Below are positions 7,239 through 15,324 of a stretch of DNA of 64,000 bases, piece by piece. Position numbers and translations under genes: made by a program. Each line of letters begins with the position of its first letter. Within the stretch, counting starts at the first letter, position 1. Location of the stretch: positions 62,001 through 126,000 of the forward strand of contig JAJCZX010000041.1 in the NCBI GenBank assembly GCA_029262195.1. The letters run 5' to 3'. Under the pieces are notes generated by a model, which had not been told where the DNA came from, ran no database searches, and was given only the letters and a program-made list of their open reading frames with translations. The stretch is from Gemmatimonadota bacterium (GTDB lineage Bacteria > Gemmatimonadota > Gemmatimonadetes > Gemmatimonadales > GWC2-71-9).

Positions 7239-8449
7239 ATCAGTGGTTCGATGTTGGATAGGTAAGGTTCGATGGCGGTCGAAACAAGAATTTCTTTTTC
7301 CACAGCTTCGATCGTTTTCATTCCGTTGCCTGTCAGACATAAGACGACTTCGTCATCACGACCGAGGTGCCCCTGTTCGGCTAACCTGGCGGCAGCGGCG
7401 ACGGTTACTCCGCCGGCAGTCTCGGTAAATACACCGGTAAGGGTGGCCAGCAATTTAATTCCCTCTACTAACTCTTCGTCACTCACGCTCGCGGCCGTTC
7501 CTCCGCTGGCACGAATAGCTTCAGCCGCCTGGTTACCGTCCACCGGATTCCCTATGGCTATTGATCTTGCTATTGTCTTCGGTTTCACGGGAATCACTTC
7601 TCGCTCCGTGAGGGCGGCGGTGACTATTGGGGAGCACCCGGTCGCCTGCGCCCCGTAAATGCGAGGGCAATTGTCTATCCAACCGAGCCTGCGGAATTGA
7701 TCGAAGCCCTGTTTTAACTTCGAAGCCAGCGATCCTCCCGCCATCGGGCTTACAACCGCGTCTGGAACGCGCCAACCCAATTGCTCCGTCATTTCAAACG
7801 CCATGGTTTTAGAGCCCTCGGCATAGTAGGGTCGCAGGTTGATATTGACAATGCCCCAGCCAAATCGCTCCGATGCTTCGGCGGTGAGCTTGTTTATCTG
7901 GTCGTAATTCCCTTTTACCCGCACCATATGCGGGTTGTAGACGGCGGTGCCGATCGTCTTTCCAACCTCGATATCATCAGGGACAAAAATCCAGGAATCC
8001 AACCCCGCTGCGCTTGCATGTGCGGCGACGGCGTTGGCGAGGTTACCGGTGGATGGGCAGCCAACTGTGGTGATTCCCAGTTCGATCGCCTTGTTGATTG
8101 ATACCGCCACGACCCGATCTTTGAACGACAGGGACGGGTACGAGTATCCGTCACATTTTAACCATAGCTTCCGAACGCCTATGGTTTTTGCCAGCTTCGG
8201 TGCTTCGACAAGAGGGGTCCAGCCGACATCGCCACTAACGGTGGGGGCATGTTCGAGGGGCAAAAATTCTGTATAGCGCCAGATGTTTCGTTCACGTGTG
8301 TGGAGCGAGTCCCGGTCGACAGATGCGGCGATCCCGTCCCAATCATAGTGCGGCTCAAGGGGTGCGCCGCACGCTGAGCACCGATGGGTAAGCGAAATAG
8401 GATAGCGGGCGTTGCAGCGGCGACATTGGAGGCCGGTAACGAAAGTCAT
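7235..8449 (-). CDS. thrC: Threonine synthase
   Basis: A 404-residue PLP enzyme that turns O-phosphohomoserine into threonine. The N-terminus has a zinc-ribbon-like CRRCNARYP...HRCSACGAPL (residues about 9-32), common in the long threonine synthase class. SLSFKDR near residue 110 carries the PLP-binding Lys, CPSTGNLANAVAAHA follows, and the C-terminal CLTGNGMK matches the family. It is the first gene of a two-gene thrC-thrB operon with a four-base overlap. No threonine attenuator was recognised upstream. Confidence 0.94.
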   Translation of the reverse strand: MTFVTGLQCRRCNARYPISLTHRCSACGAPLEPHYDWDGIAASVDRDSLHTRERNIWRYTEFLPLEHAPTVSGDVGWTPLVEAPKLAKTIGVRKLWLKCDGYSYPSLSFKDRVVAVSINKAIELGITTVGCPSTGNLANAVAAHASAAGLDSWIFVPDDIEVGKTIGTAVYNPHMVRVKGNYDQINKLTAEASERFGWGIVNINLRPYYAEGSKTMAFEMTEQLGWRVPDAVVSPMAGGSLASKLKQGFDQFRRLGWIDNCPRIYGAQATGCSPIVTAALTEREVIPVKPKTIARSIAIGNPVDGNQAAEAIRASGGTAASVSDEELVEGIKLLATLTGVFTETAGGVTVAAAARLAEQGHLGRDDEVVLCLTGNGMKTIEAVEKEILVSTAIEPYLSNIEPLI

Positions 8450-8528
8450 GTCCGAAGATTGCCGAGACTGTGGTTTTTAGGCAAGACGAATCTCGGGAAA
8501 GCGGGCGAATTGGGGATGTATTGGAAAT

Positions 8529-8612
8529 TTGACTGTCGTGGACCAGACTCCGGTCACCAAGACTGGTAGAACGGGGCAGCCTCTCCATGAGAGTTCCGCC
8601 CCGCTGTAGATC
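8529..8612 (-). other. Paired stem-loops downstream of the macB-like gene
   Basis: The 180 bases between thrC and the macB-like stop hold two hairpins. One is built on CGGGGC/GCCCCG (about 8572-8603) with an inner CTCT/AGAG stem; the other on ACCAGACT/AGACTGGT (about 8543-8568) with one mismatch. Neither has a T-run, so they may be Rho-type or processing structures at the end of the long minus-strand operon. Confidence 0.35.
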
Positions 8613-8629
8613 AAATCGTGGTTGGTTGC

Positions 8630-9841
8630 TTATTCGTACCTTAGCGCGTCAATCGGATCCAACCTTGCGGCCCTTCTTGCTGGCCAGATCCCAAACGTAA
8701 TACCAACCAGAGCGCTGAACGCGAAAGCCAGTACGACAGATGATGGCGAGATTAAGGTGTTCCAGTTGGCCAGGCGTGCCAGCGCAAATGCCCCGCCCGA
8801 TCCCGCCATGATCCCGACGATTCCTCCGAACATGCAAAGCGTAACCGCTTCAACGAGGAACTGAAAAAGAATATTTCCCCGCGTGGCTCCCATCGCTTTT
8901 CTGACACCAATTTCCTTGGTACGTTCGGTGACGGAAACAAGCATGATGTTCATGATGCCGATACCGCCGACCAAAAGGCTTACCATCGCTATCCCGCTGA
9001 GCAGGAACGTGAAAGTTTTGGTTGTCGCTTCGGCGGCCGAAAGGAACTGAGTGAAGTTGCGGAACTGAAAGTCGTTCTCACCGCCCGGAAGAATGCCGTG
9101 CTCACGACGCAACACACGCTCCATATCGATCATGGCGAGGTCCATCGTACTCGCTTCGCTGACCTCAACTGTAATCGACCGGAGGCGGTCTGTTCCAAAA
9201 ATGCGGTGTTGGGCGGTTTGAAGGGGTATCAAAACCTGTTCGTCGGGGTTACTGAATCCCTGGGCTCCTTTTTCAGACAGAACTCCGACGATCTCGAAGT
9301 TGATGCCTCGGATTGCCATCGTCTGGCCGACCATAGCCGCCGGGTTTGACTGAAACATGTCCGGCACTGAACTGCCAATAACTACCACACGCCGCCTGGC
9401 GTTGTCGTCGCCCGCAGAAAACATTCTGCCGTGATCCACATTGTAGTTGTTAACTTCGGCGTAGTTTTGTGTGGTCCCGACGACGTTGGTGCTGGCGTTC
9501 TTGTTCCCGATCTTCAGCTGCATACTGCCCTGGATTTGCGGGACCACAGCTGACAGAGTCGTGGTACCTCTTTGCAGTGCTTCGGAATCATCGATAGTCA
9601 GGCTAACACGGTCACGTGAAGCTACGCCTCGACTGAACGATTGCCCGGCATAGACGGTGAGCTGGTTAGTACCCAGTTGATCCATCTGATCCTGCACTGC
9701 CTTCTGGGCTCCGGTACCCATTGCGACCACCGTGATCACTGCGCCCACGCCGATGACAATGCCAAGCATCGTCAAGAACGAACGGAGTTTGTTCGCTCTG
9801 ATCGAAGAAACCGCTACCAGAAAAATTTCTGAACTGACCAT
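8630..9841 (-). CDS. macB: MacB-like ABC transporter permease
   Basis: A 403-residue FtsX/MacB-type permease. It has an N-terminal membrane helix (residues about 17-40, LRSFLTMLGIVIGVGAVITVVAMGTG when read in two parts), a large periplasmic MacB_PCD domain, and three C-terminal helices from about residue 285, including IGIMNIMLVSVTERTKEIG and RKAMGAT. The ATPase is a separate gene upstream, unlike E. coli MacB, which is fused. With the MacA-like lipoprotein and TolC homologue it should form a tripartite export pump for a toxin, peptide or drug. It is the last gene of the operon, two bases after the adaptor gene. Confidence 0.9.
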   Translation of the reverse strand: MVSSEIFLVAVSSIRANKLRSFLTMLGIVIGVGAVITVVAMGTGAQKAVQDQMDQLGTNQLTVYAGQSFSRGVASRDRVSLTIDDSEALQRGTTTLSAVVPQIQGSMQLKIGNKNASTNVVGTTQNYAEVNNYNVDHGRMFSAGDDNARRRVVVIGSSVPDMFQSNPAAMVGQTMAIRGINFEIVGVLSEKGAQGFSNPDEQVLIPLQTAQHRIFGTDRLRSITVEVSEASTMDLAMIDMERVLRREHGILPGGENDFQFRNFTQFLSAAEATTKTFTFLLSGIAMVSLLVGGIGIMNIMLVSVTERTKEIGVRKAMGATRGNILFQFLVEAVTLCMFGGIVGIMAGSGGAFALARLANWNTLISPSSVVLAFAFSALVGITFGIWPARRAARLDPIDALRYE

Positions 9842-9843
9842 GC

Positions 9844-11322
9844 TTATCGACTCCTTGTGCCGGGGATACCCCCCCCGCCGGTTACTCTGGAAATTCGTTC
9901 GGAGAAACCCTGTTGTGAAGAAATGAGACTCGCCGATGGGAGAATGAGTACGGTGTCACTCGGGGCCAGGCCCGAAACAACTTCGGCGTAGTCCAGGTCG
10001 GTAAGGCCGGTCTTGACGTTGACCGCACGGGGTTGGCCATCGCGCAGAATAAAGACAATAAAATCTCCGCCCAGTTCGGGTTGGGTGGATTGTTGGCCGC
10101 CTCTATTGCCGCCTCCGCTACGTCCAGCGCGACCTCCACCCCCACCCCCGAGGACGCCTGAACTTCTCAGCACGTCAAACGCCCCTCTTTCTGCGGTGCT
10201 CATCGATTGAAAGTCTCTATTGGAAATTTTCTGAAGGGCGCCGCGGGCCGCTTCAACGTCAATCCCTTCAGGAGCTTCAATCTGACGGCCGTCGGGGAGC
10301 CTGAGCATGTTGTCATCTTCGGCTGTGCCGTTGGTGGCCTCGGGTTCGTCGGATTCGCCCGCAAGTTGAGCCTGCACAGTTTCCATTGACAACCCCAGGA
10401 CACCGGCAGCTGATGAGACATCCCGCTGGGTTCGCAGCGCGGCGTACGGAACAGCCAGCACCTCGTTGCGCTGTCCTATGTTTACGTCGACTTCCCCGTT
10501 CATTCCCGGCTTCAAAAGCGTGCCCGGGTTCGGAATTCGAACTAGCACCGGAAACATTGTAACGTTTTGAAGTGTGGTCGCCTGCGGTTCGATTTTCAAA
10601 ACCTGACCGCGAAAGGGTCTGTTGGGATAGGCATCCACTGTTATCGTTACGGGCAGACCGGGTTCGATCTTTCCGATATCCGTTTCATCAACAAGTGCCC
10701 GTATCTGGACAGTGTCCAGGTTGGCCATCGTCATAAGGACGGCGCCACCCCCAACGTTGCTGGTGGCAGATTGGATCACTGAACCAACCTCCACGCTGCG
10801 GTCGATAATTATGCCAGCGATCGGTGAGCGTACCTCTGTGTCCTCGAACGCAATGCGGGCGTCCTGGAGGCTTCTTTCGGCGCGCACCTTCTGGGCATTG
10901 GCGTTGGCAGCCTGAAGTAATGCGTTTTCGTGCTCTTGCTCAGTTATCGATTGTGATTCGAACAGTTCGGTTGATCTGCGAAGTTGAGCCTGAGCGTTGT
11001 TGACCTGGGCGTTGGCCACCTCAAGGTCGGCTTCGGCCTGAACCATAGCGTTGGTCGGAACTCTCGGGTCCACTCTAACAAGCAACTGACCGGGAGTTAC
11101 GACGTCTCCAGTTTCCACCCGGACCTGAGTGATTTCGCCCGACGCTTTCGATTTCACCTCGATCAACTGGACGGGCTCGACCACGCCGGCGGCACTGGCC
11201 GAAACCCCAATGGACCGGGTGCTCAGAGGAAGCGCTTGATAGACTGGAGTTTCGACGATTTCTTCTTCACATGCAGCCAGCACTACGGTCGCTGCCAGGA
11301 CAAAATATTTTATGTGCTTCAT
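9844..11322 (-). CDS. macA: MacA-like periplasmic adaptor lipoprotein
   Basis: A 492-residue HlyD/MacA adaptor. Residues 1-19 are a lipoprotein signal with lipobox LAAC, so it is anchored to a membrane by lipid. The barrel-sandwich hybrid domain (GEITQVRVETGDVVTPGQLL), an alpha-helical hairpin (about residues 85-155) and the beta-barrel domain follow in order. Unusual additions are an insert of about 100 residues with acidic and helical segments and a Gly-rich linker (GGGGGRAGRSGGGNRGG) before the C-terminal domain. It bridges the inner-membrane ABC transporter and TolC. It directly abuts the ATPase stop codon. Confidence 0.9.
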   Translation of the reverse strand: MKHIKYFVLAATVVLAACEEEIVETPVYQALPLSTRSIGVSASAAGVVEPVQLIEVKSKASGEITQVRVETGDVVTPGQLLVRVDPRVPTNAMVQAEADLEVANAQVNNAQAQLRRSTELFESQSITEQEHENALLQAANANAQKVRAERSLQDARIAFEDTEVRSPIAGIIIDRSVEVGSVIQSATSNVGGGAVLMTMANLDTVQIRALVDETDIGKIEPGLPVTITVDAYPNRPFRGQVLKIEPQATTLQNVTMFPVLVRIPNPGTLLKPGMNGEVDVNIGQRNEVLAVPYAALRTQRDVSSAAGVLGLSMETVQAQLAGESDEPEATNGTAEDDNMLRLPDGRQIEAPEGIDVEAARGALQKISNRDFQSMSTAERGAFDVLRSSGVLGGGGGGRAGRSGGGNRGGQQSTQPELGGDFIVFILRDGQPRAVNVKTGLTDLDYAEVVSGLAPSDTVLILPSASLISSQQGFSERISRVTGGGGIPGTRSR

Positions 11323-12060
11323 TTAATTCTCTTCGTTCTTGTGGTCGCGTTCGATAAGGCCATCCTTGAGGTGGATTTGCCTTTGGGAGTGTTCGGCGAT
11401 GTCGTGTTCATGGGTGATCAGGATGATCGTTTGTCCGGCATTGTGAAGACCTTCAAAGACTTTCATAATGTCTTCGCTGGTATGACTGTCGAGGTTACCG
11501 GTGGGTTCGTCGGCAAGTATGATTGCCGGGTCGTTTACCAACGCTCGAGCGATTGCGACGCGTTGTCTTTGGCCGCCAGACAATTCGTTGGGTCGATGTT
11601 CCATTCGGTCGGCCAGGCTGACTTTTTCGAGGGCTGTCTCCGCCATCGCTTTGCGTTTTTTACTCGATATGCCCGCGTATATCAGAGGCAGTTCAACGTT
11701 GTGGAGCGCCGTCGCTCGAGGAAGCAAATTGAAGGTTTGGAAGACGAAGCCGATTTCTTTATTTCTGATATGAGCCAGCTGATCATCGTTCAACTCACTC
11801 ACTTTGTTACCTGAAAGCCAGTACTCTCCGGCCGAAGGGGTGTCGAGACAGCCGATGAGGTTCATAAGCGTCGATTTGCCCGACCCCGATGGACCCATGA
11901 TGGCCAGGTACTCGTTGCGCTTTACCTGTAGGTCAACACCCTGGAGAGCACGAACTGTTTCGGTACCCATCGTGTACTCACGTGCCAGCCTGTGGGTAAG
12001 TATTACGATGTCTTCGCTCGGCGTCTCGCCGGTGCGAAAGTCTTGATAGCTGAAGCTCAT
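11323..12060 (-). CDS. ABC transporter ATPase, LolD/MacB type
   Basis: A 245-residue ATPase powering the MacB-like permease. Walker A is GPSGSGKST (about residues 55-63), the Q-loop is in FVFQTFNL, the signature is LSGGQRQR (about 160), and Walker B is [12 protein letters not shown]. The ADEPTGNLD form is typical of the FtsE/LolD/MacB group. The first 20 residues precede the usual domain start. It overlaps the stop of the TolC gene by four bases (ATGA) and abuts macA. Confidence 0.94.
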   Translation of the reverse strand: MSFSYQDFRTGETPSEDIVILTHRLAREYTMGTETVRALQGVDLQVKRNEYLAIMGPSGSGKSTLMNLIGCLDTPSAGEYWLSGNKVSELNDDQLAHIRNKEIGFVFQTFNLLPRATALHNVELPLIYAGISSKKRKAMAETALEKVSLADRMEHRPNELSGGQRQRVAIARALVNDPAIILADEPTGNLDSHTSEDIMKVFEGLHNAGQTIILITHEHDIAEHSQRQIHLKDGLIERDHKNEEN

Positions 12061-13346
12061 AGATCCGCGCCTACCAACGCTTCGATTTCAGCCTGAGCCA
12101 GCAACACGTCGAAGCGGGCCTGTACCTCGTCGGTTTCGGCTTGATCGACGTTAATCTGGGAAGCGAGGACGTCAACGATGGTTGAAAGGCCTACCCGATA
12201 TCGCTCCTGTTGTACTCTCAAGTCTTCCTGTGACGCCAGCAAGCTGGCTTGCGAAATAGATACCCGCGTAACCGCGTTGTTATGGGCAGAAAATTGTTGC
12301 GTCATCTGGGCATCAACCTGCCTGCGTGAATCTTCCATCTGCGCCCGCGAAACCCTCGCGGTGACCTGCGAACGTTGCATGTTGGTTTCACGCGCGAAGC
12401 CGTTGAAGATCGGAAAACTCAAACCGATGCTTGCGGACCAACTTCCTCGGAGGTCGCCCAGGTCCTGTCCGGAAAGTGATCTCCGATACGATGCCGAAAG
12501 TGAGGGGAAGTACTGCGACCGGGACACCCTCACCTGCGCGTCGGCCGAGCGGGCCTGCGCTTCTGCCTGCCGAATGGCTGGAGACGCATCGCGGGCCATG
12601 TTCCGCAAAGCCGCCGTATCCAATTCCACCATCGCGCCGAAACTGTCGTCGGTTTGCACACGAATCGCCCCGTCGTGCCCAATCAACCGGGCCAGATTCG
12701 CTTCCGCGTTCGCCTTTCCGGTCTGAGCGTTCAACAGTTGAAGCCTTGCGTTGGCCAATTCCACAGTAGAACGCAAAGTATCGGATTTTATCGCACTTCC
12801 GGCGGCCAAAAGGTTTCTTGAAATTTCCAGCTGCTGCTCGGCCCGTTCTATTCGGCGCTGCGCCACTCTGACCAGTTCTACTCCCTCGACAACTCCGAAG
12901 AAAGCCTGCTTGGTTTGCAGCACGGTCTGGAAGCGTTGGGTTTCTAATGACGACTCGGCGCTCCGGGTATCCGCACTTGCGGCACTTCCCTCAGCGTTTC
13001 TCCTGAATCCGTCAAACAGAGTCAGGTTCGCCGAAAGGGAGCCCGAGTAAGAGGTCGACGATCCGCCACCGACGATGGTTTGTGTGGTCGGGTCGAAGCG
13101 CCCGCTTGAAGGGCTCAACGTCATCGAGGAATTGGTGTTGACGGTTGGAAACCAACTCGCGGTAACCTGTCGACGGGAAGCCAGGGCGTTGTCGATCGCT
13201 CCTCGTGCCGAGACCATCCCCGGTTGGGTGCGAACCGCCATATTTATAGCATCCGACAACGTGACCTCGAGGGTCTGTTGCGCGGAAGCGGGAGTGATAA
13301 AGGCCGTGAAACCGGCCATCAAAATTAAAATTTTCTTAACAACCAT
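12057..13346 (-). CDS. tolC: TolC-family outer-membrane efflux protein
   Basis: A 429-residue outer-membrane channel. Residues 1-22 are a signal peptide (cleavage after ASA). The rest is two OEP repeats rich in long heptad helices (such as [20 protein letters not shown] and [20 protein letters not shown]) with short beta strands, the TolC pattern. [14 protein letters not shown] is the usual family tail motif. It forms the outer-membrane part of the pump whose other parts lie downstream. Its start overlaps the end of the Spy-like gene by 11 bases. Confidence 0.92.
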   Translation of the reverse strand: MVVKKILILMAGFTAFITPASAQQTLEVTLSDAINMAVRTQPGMVSARGAIDNALASRRQVTASWFPTVNTNSSMTLSPSSGRFDPTTQTIVGGGSSTSYSGSLSANLTLFDGFRRNAEGSAASADTRSAESSLETQRFQTVLQTKQAFFGVVEGVELVRVAQRRIERAEQQLEISRNLLAAGSAIKSDTLRSTVELANARLQLLNAQTGKANAEANLARLIGHDGAIRVQTDDSFGAMVELDTAALRNMARDASPAIRQAEAQARSADAQVRVSRSQYFPSLSASYRRSLSGQDLGDLRGSWSASIGLSFPIFNGFARETNMQRSQVTARVSRAQMEDSRRQVDAQMTQQFSAHNNAVTRVSISQASLLASQEDLRVQQERYRVGLSTIVDVLASQINVDQAETDEVQARFDVLLAQAEIEALVGADL

Positions 13347-13746
13347 TTCTCTTTCCTGTTGAATCGGAAGCGCTCCTGCGACTGGCGCGAACGCTATCGT
13401 GACGGGCCATCAATTCTTCGTGGACCCCTCTTTGTTCGTCGTCCAATAGTTCTCGTATTTGTGACCGGATTGTGCCCCGGAGGCTTTCGTATCTGGGGCG
13501 GTATTCTTCCCAGATCGCACACATTTCTGGTCGCGAAGATTCGAGGATCCGCGCAACCGAGTCTCTCTGCGTATCAGTGAGGCCGAGTTCTCTGGCCATC
13601 ATTTCGGAGTATCGTTCGCGGGTATTTCTTCTTCCTCTATCGTCGTCGTCACTCCATGCAGTGGAAACGACACCACCGAAAGCTGTTCCAACCCCGAAAG
13701 CGCTTACCAGCAAGCCGATAGCTAAAACTCTTGATTTGTTTTTCAT
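13336..13746 (-). CDS. Spy/CpxP-like periplasmic protein (heavy-metal-sensor-like)
   Basis: A 136-residue exported protein: signal sequence at residues 1-24, then an acidic WSDDDDRGRR segment, then a helical domain with ELGLTDTQRDSVARIL (about 53-68) and a second helix pair ending IRELLDDEQR. The LTxxQ-type motif and charged helical hairpin match the Spy/CpxP/CnrX family of periplasmic chaperone-sensors. Sitting between an ECF sigma/anti-sigma pair and an export pump, it may sense envelope stress or the pump substrate (inference). The C-terminal KRNGC has a lone Cys. Confidence 0.7.
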   Translation of the reverse strand: MKNKSRVLAIGLLVSAFGVGTAFGGVVSTAWSDDDDRGRRNTRERYSEMMARELGLTDTQRDSVARILESSRPEMCAIWEEYRPRYESLRGTIRSQIRELLDDEQRGVHEELMARHDSVRASRRSASDSTGKRNGC

Positions 13747-13753
13747 GGTTAGC

Positions 13754-14107
13754 TCACTCTATTGCGAAGGCCACGGCCAACATTGATTCAGGGTTCGGCG
13801 GAGCGGGCTCGGCCATCTCTGTAGCCGCGACTTCGCTACTCAGTCCCTCGGCTATTGATGCCATCGGTTGTTCCGTCTCCCCTCTTGCCAGGAAAGCCCC
13901 GGCAAACAGGATGGCTGCCGTAGCCGCCACCGCCAACCCTGGTCTGGCCCACATCTCTAAGACGTCCCACAGTTCCGGTTCGTTAAACAAGCCCCTCTCG
14001 TCGGCGCTGGCCATGACTCGTTGGAGAAAGGCTTCGTCGTCATTTACTGCAAGGGCTACAGCAAGCTCTGCGCCGAGCGACTGGTCCTTTTTTCCGGATT
14101 CCGTCAT
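13754..14107 (-). CDS. Putative anti-sigma factor, single-span membrane protein
   Basis: A 117-residue protein with a cytoplasmic helical part (residues 1-65), one membrane helix (about 66-85, PGLAVAATAAILFAGAFLA) and a short Ala/Glu/Pro-rich outer tail. No family motif is clear; the anti-sigma call rests on topology and on its place just after an ECF sigma gene. The ATG at 14107 follows AGGAGAATTGAA, a well-placed ribosome binding site, and lies one base after the sigma stop. An upstream in-frame ATG at 14128 would add seven residues and lacks such a site. Confidence 0.65.
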   Translation of the reverse strand: MTESGKKDQSLGAELAVALAVNDDEAFLQRVMASADERGLFNEPELWDVLEMWARPGLAVAATAAILFAGAFLARGETEQPMASIAEGLSSEVAATEMAEPAPPNPESMLAVAFAIE

Positions 14108-14108
14108 T

Positions 14109-14642
14109 TCAATTCTCCTGCCATGCATGCATTATTTCGCGCAGTTTTCGTCTCGCTTTGTGAACGTCCGACCTGGCCGTTCCCGTTGGTATCTCCAAAA
14201 TGTTCGCCACTTCCCGATGGCTGTAACCTTCAACATCGTACAACACGACAGCCGTTGCTTCCCGGTCGGGCAGCTGTTTCAACGCGTTGTTCAGTGCCTC
14301 GCCGAGTACCGCTCGGTGCGTTTCAACCTCCGGTCCGGGCACCTCACTGGCCGTGTCGGTTGAAATTTCTTCGACAATGCGGACTTTTCGTCGGCGTGCC
14401 AGGTCCCTCGCGGCGTTCACCACGACTCTCATCAACCATGGCCCGAACGGTCTTTCCGGGTCGTAGGTGCCGATTTTCGTCAGAGCCGCCAGAAAACCGT
14501 CCTGAGCGGCATCGTCGGCATCCTGATCATTGTCGAGGATTGTCTTGCAAACCCTTCGGGCTGCGGCACCATGCTTCAGCACCAGCTGAGCGAATGCCTC
14601 GCGGTTTCCCTGCTGAACCTTTTGGGCCAGTTTGGCATCCAC
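14109..14642 (-). CDS. ECF-type RNA polymerase sigma factor
   Basis: A 177-residue sigma-70 family factor with only regions 2 and 4. Region 2 (about residues 12-85) includes DQDADDAAQDGFLAAL and the PFGPWLMRVVVNAARD recognition segment. Region 4 (about 120-172) is LPDREATAVVLYDVEGYSHR followed by EVANILEIPTGTARSDVHKA, a clear helix-turn-helix. It is the first gene of the minus-strand operon that continues with the anti-sigma-like protein, the Spy-like protein and the TolC-MacAB parts, so it probably controls that operon and its own expression. Confidence 0.92.
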   Translation of the reverse strand: MDAKLAQKVQQGNREAFAQLVLKHGAAARRVCKTILDNDQDADDAAQDGFLAALTKIGTYDPERPFGPWLMRVVVNAARDLARRRKVRIVEEISTDTASEVPGPEVETHRAVLGEALNNALKQLPDREATAVVLYDVEGYSHREVANILEIPTGTARSDVHKARRKLREIMHAWQEN

Positions 14643-14745
14643 TACAAATACCTACGCTTTGCTCGCCTGAAGTGTTGAGAATCTGTTGGTTTGGATTTGT
14701 ATTTTGCGGTGTGGGTCGGGCTTCTGCGGCGTGAAAAAACCGTAA

Positions 14746-15324
14746 TTACGCTGGCGTACCGAGACCAAGGCGTTCTTCCAGGGGTCGCAAAGCCTCAATT
14801 ACGAAAGTCACATGCTGGTCGAAGTCGAGTCCCAGGGCCTCGGGCCCCTCGAGTATTTCATTGCGGTTAACCGCACGGGCAAAACCTTTGTCCTTGAGTT
14901 TCTTTTTAACGCTCTTGACCGCGAGGTCAGAAAAGCTCCGACTGGGTCGAACCAGCGCGCATGCGACAAGGAATCCGCAGAGTTCGTCTACGGCAAAAAG
15001 AGTCTTGGCCAGTTGGGTTTCGCGTGGCACTCCGGTGTAATGGGCGTGTCCCATTATGGCGTTCAGGATATCGTCATCGACTCCACGTTCCCGTAAAATT
15101 GCAACGCCGGTAGATGGATGCTCTTCGGTGGCAGATTGGGCATCGTTGGGGAAACGTTCGTAGTCGAAATCGTGAAGCAAACCTGTGACGGCCCACTTTT
15201 CTTCGTCACCGTCAAATTTGTTTGCGTAGGCACGCATGGCACCTTCAACTGCGTACATGTGTTTTCGGAGCGCATCCGATTCAGTGTACTCATGCATTAG
15301 ATCGAGAGCTTGTTGGTAGTTCAT
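14746..15324 (-). CDS. HD-domain hydrolase
   Basis: A 192-residue HD-superfamily protein. TGLLHDFDYERFP (about residues 47-59) supplies the HD metal pair, an upstream His lies in KHMYAVEGAMRA, and GHAHYTG and AVDELCGF complete the pattern. It is annotated in many genomes as an HDIG or cyanamide-hydratase-like phosphohydrolase; the substrate is unknown. The frame is open for 50 more codons upstream, but the ATG at 15324 overlaps the asparagine synthetase stop (ATGA) and begins at the conserved region, so I chose it. Confidence 0.85.
   Translation of the reverse strand: MNYQQALDLMHEYTESDALRKHMYAVEGAMRAYANKFDGDEEKWAVTGLLHDFDYERFPNDAQSATEEHPSTGVAILRERGVDDDILNAIMGHAHYTGVPRETQLAKTLFAVDELCGFLVACALVRPSRSFSDLAVKSVKKKLKDKGFARAVNRNEILEGPEALGLDFDQHVTFVIEALRPLEERLGLGTPA

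Noticed and set aside
10984..11814. A 276-codon plus-strand frame across macA and the ATPase gene
   Set aside because: It is a shadow of two well-supported minus-strand genes and its protein has no family features.
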